DNA of 64,000 nucleotides, from NCBI GenBank assembly GCA_963780635.1, contig CAWACW010000012.1:620001-684000 (forward strand), given 5' to 3'. Made by a program: the position numbers and the translations under genes. Position 1 is the stretch's first letter. Each line of letters starts with the position of its first letter. Positions 17,490 to 26,663 of this stretch are shown here, piece after piece. Origin of the DNA: DATEPR01 sp963780635 (lineage in GTDB: Bacteria > Actinomycetota > Actinomycetes > Mycobacteriales > Pseudonocardiaceae). The notes under the pieces were generated by a model. It had not been told where the DNA came from, ran no database searches, and was given only the letters and a program-made list of their open reading frames with translations.

Positions 17490-18655
17490 CAGTCCTGCCC
17501 TCCGGAGACCTCGTCCAGCAGTTCGGCGAACAGGTTCGCGACTCGCTTGTCGTCGACCTGTTGCTCGGCGAGGAAATCCGCGAACAAGTCGGTCGGCGAG
17601 CGGTCGAGCCGGGTGCTGCCCTCGGTGCGGGCAGCGGCCGGTTTGGGGCGGAACTCCTCGTCGATCTGCACGTCGAGCACGTTCGGCAGTTCCTCGCGGA
17701 CGCGATCGGCGAGGCCCGCGCTGGATTTTTGCGCGAGGATCACCCGCAGGAAGGCGTCGCCCGCGTCCTGGCCCTCGGCGATGACCTGGTCCAGTGTGCC
17801 GTGCAGGGTGCGCAGTCCGCGGCCACCGGTGACCGGCACCGGCCGGATGTCGGCCCGGCTGTCCGGGGTCGCGGTCACGACCAGCGCGACGGAATCGTTG
17901 GCCTCCTCGCCGAAGTCCAGCGAGATCGGCGAACCTGAGTACGCGATCGGGCAGGGCCCGTCGATCTGCTGGTAGCGGTGCAGATGGCCGAGGGCGGCGT
18001 AGTGCGCCGACGACGGGAAGACCGTGGCCGGCAGCTCGTAGCCCAGCAGCGTCTGCACCTCGCGCTCGCCGCCACCGCGGCGGCCGCCCAGCAACGTGCC
18101 GTGCGTGGTCACGATGTTGACGGTGTCGTCGGTGAAACCGGCGGACAGCGCTTCGACGAACCGGCCGATCCAGCGGGCGTAGTCCATCGAGTGGTCCGAC
18201 GACTCGTGCAGGATCACCTCGGCCGCGCGCACCGCGTACCGGTAGGACACGAACGGCAGTACGGCCACGGTCGCCGTCTCGCCGCCGCGGGTCGACAAGG
18301 ACAGCGTGCCGCCCCGGTCCGGCCGCCGCGGCAGGCCGACGACGTGCACGCCCAGCTCGCCCAGCACCGGCCGGTACACCTCGCCGACGAGCCGCTGGTT
18401 GTCGTGGTTGCCCGCCAGCACCACCACGTGCCTGCCGTCGCCGCGCAGCGCCAGCAGCGCGTTCATCACCAGGCCCTGGGCCTGCGGGGTGGGCGTCGAG
18501 GTCTCGAACAGGTCGCCCGCGACGACCACGACGTCGACGTCCTCGGCGGTGGCGACGCGCACGAGGTCACGGAGGACGGCCCGGTGCTCGTCGAACCGGG
18601 GCTGGTTCTTGAGCACCTTCCCGACGTGCCAGTCGGCGGTGTGCAGGATCTTCAT
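17489..18655 (-). CDS. sbcD: SbcD/Mre11-like nuclease subunit
   Basis: This 388-residue metallophosphoesterase is the nuclease partner of SbcC. The five-part Mre11 pattern is visible: ILHTADWHVGK, VVAGDLFET, VLAGNHDNQ, NIVTTHGTLLGG and ALGHLHRYQQI. They carry the metal-binding Asp, His and Asn residues. It cuts DNA hairpins and has Mn-dependent nuclease activity in characterised members. The frame runs on upstream, but the ATG at 18655 gives the universal MKILHTADWH start and leaves 13 bases after the HerA-like gene. A C-terminal acidic helix (DLFADFLAEQQV) probably contacts SbcC. Confidence 0.93.
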   Translation of the reverse strand: MKILHTADWHVGKVLKNQPRFDEHRAVLRDLVRVATAEDVDVVVVAGDLFETSTPTPQAQGLVMNALLALRGDGRHVVVLAGNHDNQRLVGEVYRPVLGELGVHVVGLPRRPDRGGTLSLSTRGGETATVAVLPFVSYRYAVRAAEVILHESSDHSMDYARWIGRFVEALSAGFTDDTVNIVTTHGTLLGGRRGGGEREVQTLLGYELPATVFPSSAHYAALGHLHRYQQIDGPCPIAYSGSPISLDFGEEANDSVALVVTATPDSRADIRPVPVTGGRGLRTLHGTLDQVIAEGQDAGDAFLRVILAQKSSAGLADRVREELPNVLDVQIDEEFRPKPAAARTEGSTRLDRSPTDLFADFLAEQQVDDKRVANLFAELLDEVSGGQD

Positions 18656-18668
18656 GCGGCGGCTTCTT

Positions 18669-20453
18669 CTAGAACGGGGCTGGATCGTCGTCAGGGATGG
18701 TGGCGAACGGGTCGTCGGGCACGGCGGGCCCGGTGTCCACACCGCTCCACGTGCCCTTCTCGCCCGGCCGGGTGGCCCAGGCCGGGAACGGGAACTCGAT
18801 GACCAGCGGCACCGGGATGTCCGGCTGCGCGACGAACATCGTGCCCGGCTTGGCCAGCGTGGCGCGCTGCCGTTGCGCGGGCGGCAGGTAGCCGTACTCG
18901 GGGCGCGCGGCCTCGGCGGAGTCCAGCCGGCCCGCCACCCGGATCGAGCAGTTCGCCACGATCCGCCGTTCCACCTCGCTAGCGGTCTGCTGGGCACCGA
19001 TCAGGATCACGCCCAGCGAGCGGCCGCGCTCGGCCACGTCCAGCAGGATCTGCTTGATCGGGCTGTCGCCGTCGCGGGGCGCGTACTTGTTCAGCTCGTC
19101 GAGCACCACGAACATCAGCGGCCGCGCTGTGCCCTGCGACTCCTTGTTGCGGAACTCCTGGCGCAGCGACACACCGACCACGAACCGCTGCGCGCGGTCG
19201 GGCAGGTTGTGCAGGTCGATCACCGTGACCTGCGCCTTGGACGTGGTCAGCGAGTGGTCGAGGCGGTGCCGCAGGTCGCCACGGATCAGCGCGGACAGCG
19301 GCCGGACCGCGGAGCGCAGCCTGCGCAGGAACGCGTTGACGCTGCCGGTCGACGTGCTGCCCGCGACCCAGTCGCGGCGCGTGTCGTCGTCGCCCAGCTC
19401 GTCCTCGATCAGGCCGACCAACTGCTCGAACGTGCGCAGCGGGCCGCCGTTGCCCGCGTCGACGCCGGTGATGCTGACGGCGCCGTCCTCGCCCGCCTTG
19501 ACCGCGTCGCGCTTGAGCCGGGCGGCGACCTGGCCGATCAGCATCGTGTACTGGCTGCGTTCGTCCTCGCCGTCGGCGAACACGAACGTGAGCAGCTCCT
19601 GCTGACAGAACTCCAGCAGCGTCCAGTAGAACGGGCTCACGGCCTTGTCGCGGGCACGCACGTCGGGTGTGCCGCTCGGGTCACCGGGCCGCGGCGGGGC
19701 GAACACCTGGACGTTGCCGAATGACGTCGCGGGCAGGCCCAGCTGCGCGTACTTGGCCCGCTGCGCGTCGGTCAGCCGCGAGTTGGTGTAGTCGAGGAAC
19801 AGCAGATCCTCGCCCTTGACGCTGAAGATCAGCGCCTTCGTGTTGTGCGCCTCGCCGCGCAGCACTCCGGAGTGGAAGATCGAGTGCAGCAGGAACGTGG
19901 CGAACGAGGTCTTGGTCGCGATGCCCGACACACCGGAGATCGACACGTGACCGCCGCGAGTGCCGTCCACGAACTCGAAGTTCAGGAACACCGGCTGACC
20001 GTCGCGACCGAGGCCGACCGGGATCTTCGCCTCCGCCATCGTGTCGAAGTACAGCGCGCTGTCCCGGTCGGCTCCGGTCGCGCGCTCGACCCGCGTACCC
20101 GGGCGGGGCGGCACGTAGACCTCGGGCTCGACCCGGGTGACGGTGACCTCGGCCACCTCGCTGACCTCGGCGGGCAGCGCGCCCTGGTCGATGAGGAACA
20201 CGTCGGACGGGAAGCGGGCACCCTCGTGCGCGGCCTCGATGTCGGTCACCACACCGGCGATCGCGATGGACCGGCCGTCGGGCAGCGAGCGCCTGGTCAC
20301 CACGACGTCGTCGAGTTGCAGGAACTGGTCGGGCGCCACGGCCACCGAGAACGTCAGCGGGCTGGCGGCGACCGTACCGGCGACGAGACCGACGGGGGGC
20401 TGGTCGGGCACTGCTGCGCGCACCCCGTTGCCGGAACGACCTGGGAGACTCAT
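18669..20453 (-). CDS. HerA-like (DUF87) ATPase/translocase
   Basis: This 594-residue protein has an N-terminal beta-barrel-like region (about residues 15-160), then a RecA-type motor. The P-loop SGVSGIATKTS departs from the canonical form: the residue before the lysine is threonine, and one residue is inserted. Walker B is FVVLDELNKYAPRDG and a sensor-like GAQQTAS follows. HerA-type motors form hexameric rings that pull DNA through NurA nuclease. I take the ATG at 20453 (MSLPGRSGNG) as the start because the frame upstream is basic and composition-biased. It opens the four-gene operon with SbcD, SbcC and the NurA-like protein. Annotation as a plain ATP-binding protein would miss this role. 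Confidence 0.8.
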   Translation of the reverse strand: MSLPGRSGNGVRAAVPDQPPVGLVAGTVAASPLTFSVAVAPDQFLQLDDVVVTRRSLPDGRSIAIAGVVTDIEAAHEGARFPSDVFLIDQGALPAEVSEVAEVTVTRVEPEVYVPPRPGTRVERATGADRDSALYFDTMAEAKIPVGLGRDGQPVFLNFEFVDGTRGGHVSISGVSGIATKTSFATFLLHSIFHSGVLRGEAHNTKALIFSVKGEDLLFLDYTNSRLTDAQRAKYAQLGLPATSFGNVQVFAPPRPGDPSGTPDVRARDKAVSPFYWTLLEFCQQELLTFVFADGEDERSQYTMLIGQVAARLKRDAVKAGEDGAVSITGVDAGNGGPLRTFEQLVGLIEDELGDDDTRRDWVAGSTSTGSVNAFLRRLRSAVRPLSALIRGDLRHRLDHSLTTSKAQVTVIDLHNLPDRAQRFVVGVSLRQEFRNKESQGTARPLMFVVLDELNKYAPRDGDSPIKQILLDVAERGRSLGVILIGAQQTASEVERRIVANCSIRVAGRLDSAEAARPEYGYLPPAQRQRATLAKPGTMFVAQPDIPVPLVIEFPFPAWATRPGEKGTWSGVDTGPAVPDDPFATIPDDDPAPF

Positions 20454-20517
20454 CCGGCGGATCGTACCCCGGCGTCCGGCCGAACCGAGGGACGTGGCGG
20501 TCGCGCCCGGCGCCGGG

Positions 20518-22227
20518 TCAGGGCGCGATGTCCGGGCTGGTGTTCTTGGCCATCGGCTGCCGCGTGTCGACGCCACCCGCCGCACCGGACACCATGAAGT
20601 CACCCGAGGCGGCCTGCACCGCGGTCTCCCAGCCGCCGGGGACCGACACGATCGCCGGATTCGTGCCCGCCGCCATCGCAAGCTTCTGGTCCCGACCGCC
20701 CACACCCGAGATCATCGTCCAGAGCGACCCGGTGTTGGCCTGGAACGCGACTCCGAAGCCCCCACCGCTCGCCGCCGCGATGTTCGGATCGGTACCGGCA
20801 GCCATCCCCAGTCCCTGGTCGGCCGTGACGCCGGTCGCCGAGTTGACCACCCAGAGATCCCCGGTGTTGGCCTGGAACGCGATCACGTAGCCGGCCGTGG
20901 GCAGGCTCGCGATGCTCGGGCTGGTGCCGGGGGCCATGCCCAGGCTCAGGTTCCGGCTGACGTGCCCGGCGCCCTGGCTGGTCGACAACGACCCGGTGTT
21001 CGCCTGGAACGCGATTATGATCCTGCCGCCGGCCAGGGTCGTGATGCTCGGACTGGTGCCCGCTGCCATGCTCAGCGCCACGTTGCTCGCCACACCGGTC
21101 GACGTGTACGTCCACAGGACGCCGGTGTTGGCCTGGAACGCGACCTCCCACGCGCCGGCTGCCAGGCCGGTGATGCTCGGGCTGGTGCCCGGTGCCATGC
21201 CCAGCCCCGCGTCGGTGGTGCCGCCCGGCCCGGCCAGCATGAGATCGCCGTTGGTGCCTTGGTAGGCGGTCTCGTAGCCGGCGGGGAGCGGGATGATCGC
21301 GGGGCTCGTGCCGGGTGCCACGGTCTGCTGCTGCGGCGTGTCGCCCGTCGCGGTGTAGGTGTGCAGGGTGCCGTCGGCCTGCTGGAACGCGCCGAGCACG
21401 CCGTTGCCCGCGCCGCCGGTGTAGCCGACGGTGAAGTCGCCGGTGTCGTCGGCGGGCCCGGTGCTCGCGATCACTCCGCTGTCGTTGTTCACCATGTTGA
21501 TCGACTGCGCGCTCGCGGCCTGCAGTGAGCCACCGTCGATGGCCGAGCCGGTGAACGTCGCGCTGCCGAAGTTCGGCAGCTGGGTGACCGCGGTGTTCAG
21601 GCTCGCGGCCTCGGCGACGACCTCGGCGGTCGCGTTCGTCGCGCCGGCCGGTGCGGCGGCCAGGGTGGTCCTGGTCCAGTCCTGCGTGCTGTCGCTGATG
21701 GTCAGCGAGTACTTGGCGCCCGTCACGGTGACGCTCGCGGACATCGCGTCGCCGGGTTCAACGGCGACGCCCGCGTAGGTCTGCTGGCTGTTGGTGGGGA
21801 ACGTCTCCCACCACGCGTAGTACTGCGGAGTGCCCGTCCGGCAGTCGACACCGGAGCCGGTCTGCTCGACGGTGCTGTCACCCCATCCGTCCAGGCCGAC
21901 CCAGAACGACACGATGCCCTTGGAGGAGCAGACCACGGCGGGCTGGGTCCAGTTGGACGTGACGCTGGAATAGGTGTCGCCCTGGGCGACGTAGCCCGAC
22001 CAGTTGAAACTGGCCAGATCCGCCGAGACAGCGCTGTTGGTGAGCGAGTGCGCGCGGACGGCACGCGACACCTGCGGCGACACGATCCGCGCCGGCTGCG
22101 TTACCGCGCCATGGCCGGGCACAGTGGCACTGCGGGCGGACACCGGCGCTGCCAGCACGACGGCGAGACCGACCGTTGCCGCGGTGAGCGCGACCACGGT
22201 GGCGGTCACGGCATGGGGTAGTCGCAC
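20518..22227 (-). CDS. Secreted glutamic peptidase (family G1) with repeat domain
   Basis: The protein has 569 residues from the GTG at 22227, which has GAGGAG just upstream. A signal peptide (AVTATVVALTAATVGLAVV) is followed by a short propeptide and an eqolisin-type catalytic domain: NWSGYVAQG, SFWVGLDGWGD, VEQTGSGVDC and AEVVAEA. The catalytic pair is most likely Gln about 122 in EQTG and Glu about 202 in AEVV. From about residue 290 there are six to seven repeats of about 43 residues built on AxGTSPxI and AFQANTGxLW, probably a beta-propeller that binds sugar or another surface. G1 enzymes are acid-active and best known from fungi. It is divergent from the chitinase, so both may serve degradation of fungal walls. 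Confidence 0.8.
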   Translation of the reverse strand: MRLPHAVTATVVALTAATVGLAVVLAAPVSARSATVPGHGAVTQPARIVSPQVSRAVRAHSLTNSAVSADLASFNWSGYVAQGDTYSSVTSNWTQPAVVCSSKGIVSFWVGLDGWGDSTVEQTGSGVDCRTGTPQYYAWWETFPTNSQQTYAGVAVEPGDAMSASVTVTGAKYSLTISDSTQDWTRTTLAAAPAGATNATAEVVAEAASLNTAVTQLPNFGSATFTGSAIDGGSLQAASAQSINMVNNDSGVIASTGPADDTGDFTVGYTGGAGNGVLGAFQQADGTLHTYTATGDTPQQQTVAPGTSPAIIPLPAGYETAYQGTNGDLMLAGPGGTTDAGLGMAPGTSPSITGLAAGAWEVAFQANTGVLWTYTSTGVASNVALSMAAGTSPSITTLAGGRIIIAFQANTGSLSTSQGAGHVSRNLSLGMAPGTSPSIASLPTAGYVIAFQANTGDLWVVNSATGVTADQGLGMAAGTDPNIAAASGGGFGVAFQANTGSLWTMISGVGGRDQKLAMAAGTNPAIVSVPGGWETAVQAASGDFMVSGAAGGVDTRQPMAKNTSPDIAP

Positions 22228-22662
22228 GACGCGCTCCTCAACTGGTGATGACACAGCCGGCCCCGCGACGGCACGGGCGCTACCGCGCCACCCGCCGACG
22301 TAGTGTGTCCCACCCGCGGCCGGGATGGAACGCGCGGGGGCCGGATAATGCCCGTGTCGGCAAGATTTCCGGCCCGTTGCGGGCCAATCGGACAAACCCC
22401 GCTGTCACCACATGCGGTAGCAGCGTGTCACGGTCCGTTGCGACCGTGGACCAGTGGCTTTCGTGGTACGTGTCCTTATCGGACCATTCAACGTTTGACA
22501 TTCAGCCATTGACAGCGTGCGGATTGCCGAGTATCACTTTCTTCACAACACGTATTAAGGCGTGTATCAGCATCGGAAAAAGGCCCCCTCGTATTCGCCC
22601 TGCCCACCGCCGAATTAGTCAGTGGCGGCGGGAGAACACGCACCCAACAGGAGACCGACCAC
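22228..22662. other. Divergent promoter region, peptidase/chitinase
   Basis: This 435-base gap separates two divergent genes for secreted hydrolases. Its right part (about 22400-22620) is clearly richer in A/T than the neighbourhood and holds the promoter-like elements annotated separately. I found no small gene and no good match to a DasR site (ACTGGTCTAGACCAGT type). Confidence 0.5.
22495..22537 (+). promoter_or_regulatory. Putative chitinase promoter
   Basis: TTGACA at 22509-22514 is separated by 17 bases from TATCAC at 22532-22537, an acceptable vegetative-type promoter in an A/T-rich patch. A second TTGACA at 22495-22500 repeats 14 bases upstream. It would leave an untranslated leader of about 120 bases before the chitinase ATG. 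Confidence 0.45.
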
Positions 22663-24003
22663 ATGCGTATCACCCGGACCAGCGCACTCCTGGCCGCGGC
22701 GTTACCCGTCGCCGCGGCGGCGGTACTGATCGGCACGGGACAGTTCGCCAGTGCGGCGGGGGCGTCCTTCCCGGCCCACTACGCGGCTCCCTACCTGCAG
22801 ATCAGCGACGGCGACGCGGGCGACATGGCCGCGGATATGTCGGCCAGCGGCGTCAAGTTCTACACACTCGCATTTCTCACACCCCGCTCGGGCTGCACAG
22901 CGGAATGGGAGGACGGCGGCGACGCCGTCGGCGCGTTCAGCACCCAGATCTCCTCGCTGCAGGCCGCGGGCGGCAACGTCGCGATCTCGTTCGGCGGCGC
23001 GTCGGGTGGCGAACTGGCACAGACCTGCACCACCACCAGCAGCCTGACCTCCGCATACGCGAACGTCGTCAACACCTACGGCGTGAACCGGCTGGACTTC
23101 GACATCGAGGGTGGTGTCCTGTCCGACACCGCGTCCACAGCGCGGCGGGACCAGGCACTGGCCGCGTTGCAGGCCCAGAACCCGAGCGTGCAAGTCGACT
23201 TCACGCTGGCGGTCGCGCCCAACGGCCTGCCCGCGGCCGAGCTGAACCTGCTCTCCGACGCCAAGAGCAAGGGCGTGAAGGTCAGCGTCGTGAACATCAT
23301 GACGATGGACTTCGGCGACGGCCAGAACGCGCTCAACGACGCGCTGTCGGCGGCACAGGACACGGCGGGCCAGTTGGCCGGGCTGTACGGGATCTCGACC
23401 GGCGCGGCGTACGGGATGATGGGGTTGACGCCGATCGCGGGCCAGAACGACGACAACGAGAACTTCACCCAGGCGAACGCGAGCACGCTGGAGAGTTTCG
23501 CGAAGACCAACGGTGTCGCCGAACTGTCCTTCTGGGAAGTCGACGGCTACGACAAGGGCACCGGCTACGCGTACTCGAAGATCTTCAGTGGGATCGCGGG
23601 CGGCAGCACCGGCTCGACCGGGCCGACCGGCCAGATCACCGGTTTGGGCGGCAAGTGCGTCGACGTCGCCGCGGCATCGACGGCCAACAACACACCGATC
23701 CAGTTGTTCACCTGCAACGGCACGAACGCCCAGCAGTGGACGATCGCGTCCAACGGCACGGTGCAGGCGCTCGGCAAGTGCATGGACGTGACGGCGGCAG
23801 GCACGGTGAACGGGACGAAGGTCCAGTTGTTCGACTGCAACGGCACCGGTGCTCAGCAGTGGCAGCACACCGCGGCCAACCAGTTGGTCAACCCGGCATC
23901 CGGCAGGTGCCTGGACGCCACCGGCCCGAGTTCGGCCGACGGCACCCCGTTGCAGATCTGGGACTGCACGGGCGGCACGAACCAGGCCTGGAACATCGCC
24001 TGA
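22663..24003 (+). CDS. Secreted GH18 chitinase with ricin-type lectin domain
   Basis: This 446-residue secreted enzyme has a signal peptide (LLAAALPVAAAAVLIGTG) ending near residue 31, then a GH18 barrel. The catalytic motif is LDFDIEG, with Asp145, Asp147 and the proton donor Glu149. The barrel ends near residue 310 and a Gly/Ser/Thr linker leads to a C-terminal CBM13/ricin-B domain with three QxW-type repeats (QQWTI, QQWQH, QAWNI). It should cleave chitin or related beta-1,4-GlcNAc polymers outside the cell, with the lectin domain aiding attachment. The start has GGAG upstream. It stands alone, with a strong terminator downstream. Confidence 0.9.
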   Translation: MRITRTSALLAAALPVAAAAVLIGTGQFASAAGASFPAHYAAPYLQISDGDAGDMAADMSASGVKFYTLAFLTPRSGCTAEWEDGGDAVGAFSTQISSLQAAGGNVAISFGGASGGELAQTCTTTSSLTSAYANVVNTYGVNRLDFDIEGGVLSDTASTARRDQALAALQAQNPSVQVDFTLAVAPNGLPAAELNLLSDAKSKGVKVSVVNIMTMDFGDGQNALNDALSAAQDTAGQLAGLYGISTGAAYGMMGLTPIAGQNDDNENFTQANASTLESFAKTNGVAELSFWEVDGYDKGTGYAYSKIFSGIAGGSTGSTGPTGQITGLGGKCVDVAAASTANNTPIQLFTCNGTNAQQWTIASNGTVQALGKCMDVTAAGTVNGTKVQLFDCNGTGAQQWQHTAANQLVNPASGRCLDATGPSSADGTPLQIWDCTGGTNQAWNIA

Positions 24004-24018
24004 TCATTGCTCTCGACA

Positions 24019-24050
24019 GGCGCCCGGTCCGCTTGCGCGGACCGGGCGCC
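24019..24050. terminator. Bidirectional hairpin terminator
   Basis: A perfect 14-base-pair stem (GGCGCCCGGTCCGC) with the loop TTGC lies 15 bases after the chitinase stop and before the end of the convergent STAND gene. Confidence 0.85.
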
Positions 24051-24113
24051 GCCGGGCGACATCGACGGCATTGCGCTGGTCATGACCGGCTCACTACTTG
24101 GGCCTGCGCCGAA

Positions 24114-26663
24114 TCAGTCCCGCACAACGGCCAGGGCATCTCGCTGACTCAGCCCGGACCCCGCGGTGAACAAATGGTCGAATCGCTCGCCGCCCAGCGC
24201 CTGACGGACGTCGGTCACCAGGTCGGCCTCGCCTCGGCGCAGCAACGGCCACGCGTGCAGGCCCGCTCGCCGCCGCAGGCCGTCCGCCGCCCCGGCCAAG
24301 AGTGCCGCCCGCTCCCGGTGACCTTCGGCGAAAGCGAGCCGGGCGAACGCGGCCAGGCTCAACGGCACGATGGCCGCGCGATAGATCGTCGGGCTCAGAT
24401 CCAGGGCCTGGCACAGCAGGTCACGGGCCTCCCCCAGCTTGCCCTGCGCGACGGCCAGGGTGCCCAGCTGTGTCCGGGAGGCCGCCGCCAGCCACGTGCT
24501 CTCGAACTGTTCCGCCTGGTCGCAGGCCTGGCTCAGGTGATGTGCGGCCTCGTCGAGGCTGTCCATCGTCATCTCTTCGACACCCGTGGTGAACGCGGCC
24601 AGTGCGGTCCAGAACGGCTCGTCCTGGTCGCGCAGTTCGCTCAGACCCGCCGCGGCCGCCCGCAGCGCCTCGTCCAGGTCGCCGGTGATGGGCGAAATCC
24701 AGGCGATGGCCAGCCGGCACACGCTGTGCAGCAGGGGTTCGCGGATCTGCGGCAGCAGCGGCACCAGGCCCTGGCCCGCGGCCAGCCCCGAAGCGTCGTC
24801 GCCCACCTCGCAGGCGGTCACCGCTTGCGTGCAGAGCAACTCGGCCCTCGCCTGGGGGTCCAGGGTGTCCACGTCACGCAGCAGTCGCGCCACCCACAGG
24901 TGTGCCTCGCCGAGATGAATCCGCAGCGACCAGAACGGCCACAGGACCCGGAACAGGTGTGGCAACGGCGTCGGGTCGTGCTCGAGGAACCAGTGCACGG
25001 CACCGGCGAGGTTGCCGGTCTCAGCCTCCAGCCGGTGCAGCCACTTCTGGTGGGTGTCGCCGCGCAGCGCGCGATCGGCCTGCTCGGCCAGCGCCCGGTA
25101 GAACCCGGCGTGCCTGCGGCGGATCTCCCGCGCGTCGGGGCGGGACGCCAGCCGCTCCGCGGCGAACACGCGGATGGTCTCCAGCATTCGCAGGCGGGGG
25201 CCGGACTGCGTGGTTTCGAGCTGGATCAGGCTGTGCCGGGCCAGCGCCTCGGACAGTGCCAACGCCCGGTCCTCCGCCAGGCCGGCGACCTCTGCGGTGG
25301 CCTCGATGGTCCAGCCGTCGTCGAACACCGACACGGTCTCCAGCAGCGACCGCTCCTGTTCGTCCAGCAGGCTCAGGCTCCACTCGACCGTGGCCCGCAA
25401 GGTGTGCTGGCGTTCGGGCAGGTCCACGGAGCCGGTACCCAGCGTGTCCAGCGACCGGATCAGCCGGTGCAGCAGCGCATCGGGGTCCAGCAGCCGGATG
25501 CGGGCCGCGGCCAACTCGATGGCCAGCGGCAGGCCTTCCAGGCGCCGGCAGATCTCGGCCACCGCCGCGGCGTTGTCCTGGGTGAGGGTGAAGTCAGGGC
25601 GCACCACGCGGGCCCGGTGGACGAACAGGGCCGCGGCGGGCGAGTTCGCCACGTCGGCGAGTGGCGCACCTGTGGCACTGTCCGCCGCGCTGATCGGCAG
25701 CGGCGGCACCGGGTACTCACGCTCGACCGCCAGTCCCAGCACCACGCGGCTCGTCGCCAGCACGACCGTGCCAGGACAGCGCGCCAGCAACTCACCCAGA
25801 TCACCGGCCACGTCGGCGATGTGCTCCAGATTGTCCAGGATCAGCAGCCAGGGGTCCCCGCCCAGCCGCTCAGCCAGTGCGCCCATAGGCGAACCGGTGC
25901 CGGTCAGGCCGGCCATCACCACGCGGCCGACCTCCGCGAGGCCCAGTCGTGAGTCGGTGACCCCCGCCAGCGGTACGAACGCCGTCCCCGCGGCGAAGCG
26001 ATCACGCACCCGATGTCCGACGGCCCCCGCCAGCCGTGTCTTGCCGACCCCGCCCGGCCCGGTCAGCGTCACCAGCCGCACCTGCGGCCGCACCAGCAGG
26101 GCGGCCAGTTCCTCGATGGCCCCCTCCCGGCCGAACAGCGACGTGAGGCTCACCGGCAGTGGTGGCGGACCTGGCGAACCGGCCGTCGCACCCGCACCGG
26201 GGAGGCCGGCGGCGAACCGCTCACTCAGCAACGCCGCCAGGTCGTCGCGGACCAGCCTGCCCAACTCGGCAGGCGTTTCGAAAGGCCGGTACGAGACCTC
26301 CCCGCTGATGCGGTCCAGCAGTGCGGTCAGCCGCGGTTCACGATCGGTCGCGGGTGCCTTGACGTACAGCAGCCGGGGCAGGTCGTGCGAGAGTTCGAAT
26401 TCCTCTTCCAGCCCCGAGACTCGCATGCCCGGACCGACCCACCCGTAGCTTTGCCAGTACAGCCCGACGAACACGTCGCTGCGCGCCAGGTAGGCGCGAT
26501 ACAGCTCGCCTGGCGGGTGCGGCCGCGCACCCGCCTCGAACATCACCGGCGTCAGCCGTGCCGTGCGGATCGCACGAGCCACCGCTCGCCGTTCGGCTGC
26601 CAGTTCACCCAGCGTGGAACTCACGAACACCCGCAGCCGTTCGTCGGGCGTCTGGATGGCCAC
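24114..26663 (-). CDS. DUF4062-STAND ATPase with TPR-like C-terminus
   Basis: This large signalling-type protein starts with DUF4062 (RLRVFVSSTLGELAAERR, DVFVGLYWQSYGW), a TIR-like or nucleoside-hydrolase-like fold found in conflict and signalling proteins. It continues into a STAND/NB-ARC ATPase with P-loop GPGGVGKTRL at about residues 202-211 and LLILDNLEHI as Walker B. A winged-helix region and a long helical repeat region follow to the end. No DNA-binding domain is visible, so it is not an ordinary LAL or SARP regulator. I chose the GTG at 26663 because family members begin just before TPDxRLRVFVSS. GTG 26696 and TTG 26747 are alternatives. The trigger is unknown, and a defence role is only a hypothesis. 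Confidence 0.8.
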   Translation of the reverse strand: MAIQTPDERLRVFVSSTLGELAAERRAVARAIRTARLTPVMFEAGARPHPPGELYRAYLARSDVFVGLYWQSYGWVGPGMRVSGLEEEFELSHDLPRLLYVKAPATDREPRLTALLDRISGEVSYRPFETPAELGRLVRDDLAALLSERFAAGLPGAGATAGSPGPPPLPVSLTSLFGREGAIEELAALLVRPQVRLVTLTGPGGVGKTRLAGAVGHRVRDRFAAGTAFVPLAGVTDSRLGLAEVGRVVMAGLTGTGSPMGALAERLGGDPWLLILDNLEHIADVAGDLGELLARCPGTVVLATSRVVLGLAVEREYPVPPLPISAADSATGAPLADVANSPAAALFVHRARVVRPDFTLTQDNAAAVAEICRRLEGLPLAIELAAARIRLLDPDALLHRLIRSLDTLGTGSVDLPERQHTLRATVEWSLSLLDEQERSLLETVSVFDDGWTIEATAEVAGLAEDRALALSEALARHSLIQLETTQSGPRLRMLETIRVFAAERLASRPDAREIRRRHAGFYRALAEQADRALRGDTHQKWLHRLEAETGNLAGAVHWFLEHDPTPLPHLFRVLWPFWSLRIHLGEAHLWVARLLRDVDTLDPQARAELLCTQAVTACEVGDDASGLAAGQGLVPLLPQIREPLLHSVCRLAIAWISPITGDLDEALRAAAAGLSELRDQDEPFWTALAAFTTGVEEMTMDSLDEAAHHLSQACDQAEQFESTWLAAASRTQLGTLAVAQGKLGEARDLLCQALDLSPTIYRAAIVPLSLAAFARLAFAEGHRERAALLAGAADGLRRRAGLHAWPLLRRGEADLVTDVRQALGGERFDHLFTAGSGLSQRDALAVVRD

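Noticed and set aside
15006..17975. A plus-strand frame of nearly 1000 codons opposite SbcC/SbcD
   Set aside because: It has no recognisable domain, while the minus strand has complete SbcC and SbcD motifs.
22228..22662. DasR operator upstream of the chitinase
   Set aside because: Only a partial match (GGACCAGTGG) was found, without the palindromic core.
22245..25952. A very long plus-strand frame across the chitinase and STAND genes
   Set aside because: It crosses real genes in wrong frames and contains only low-complexity Arg/Gln/His sequence.
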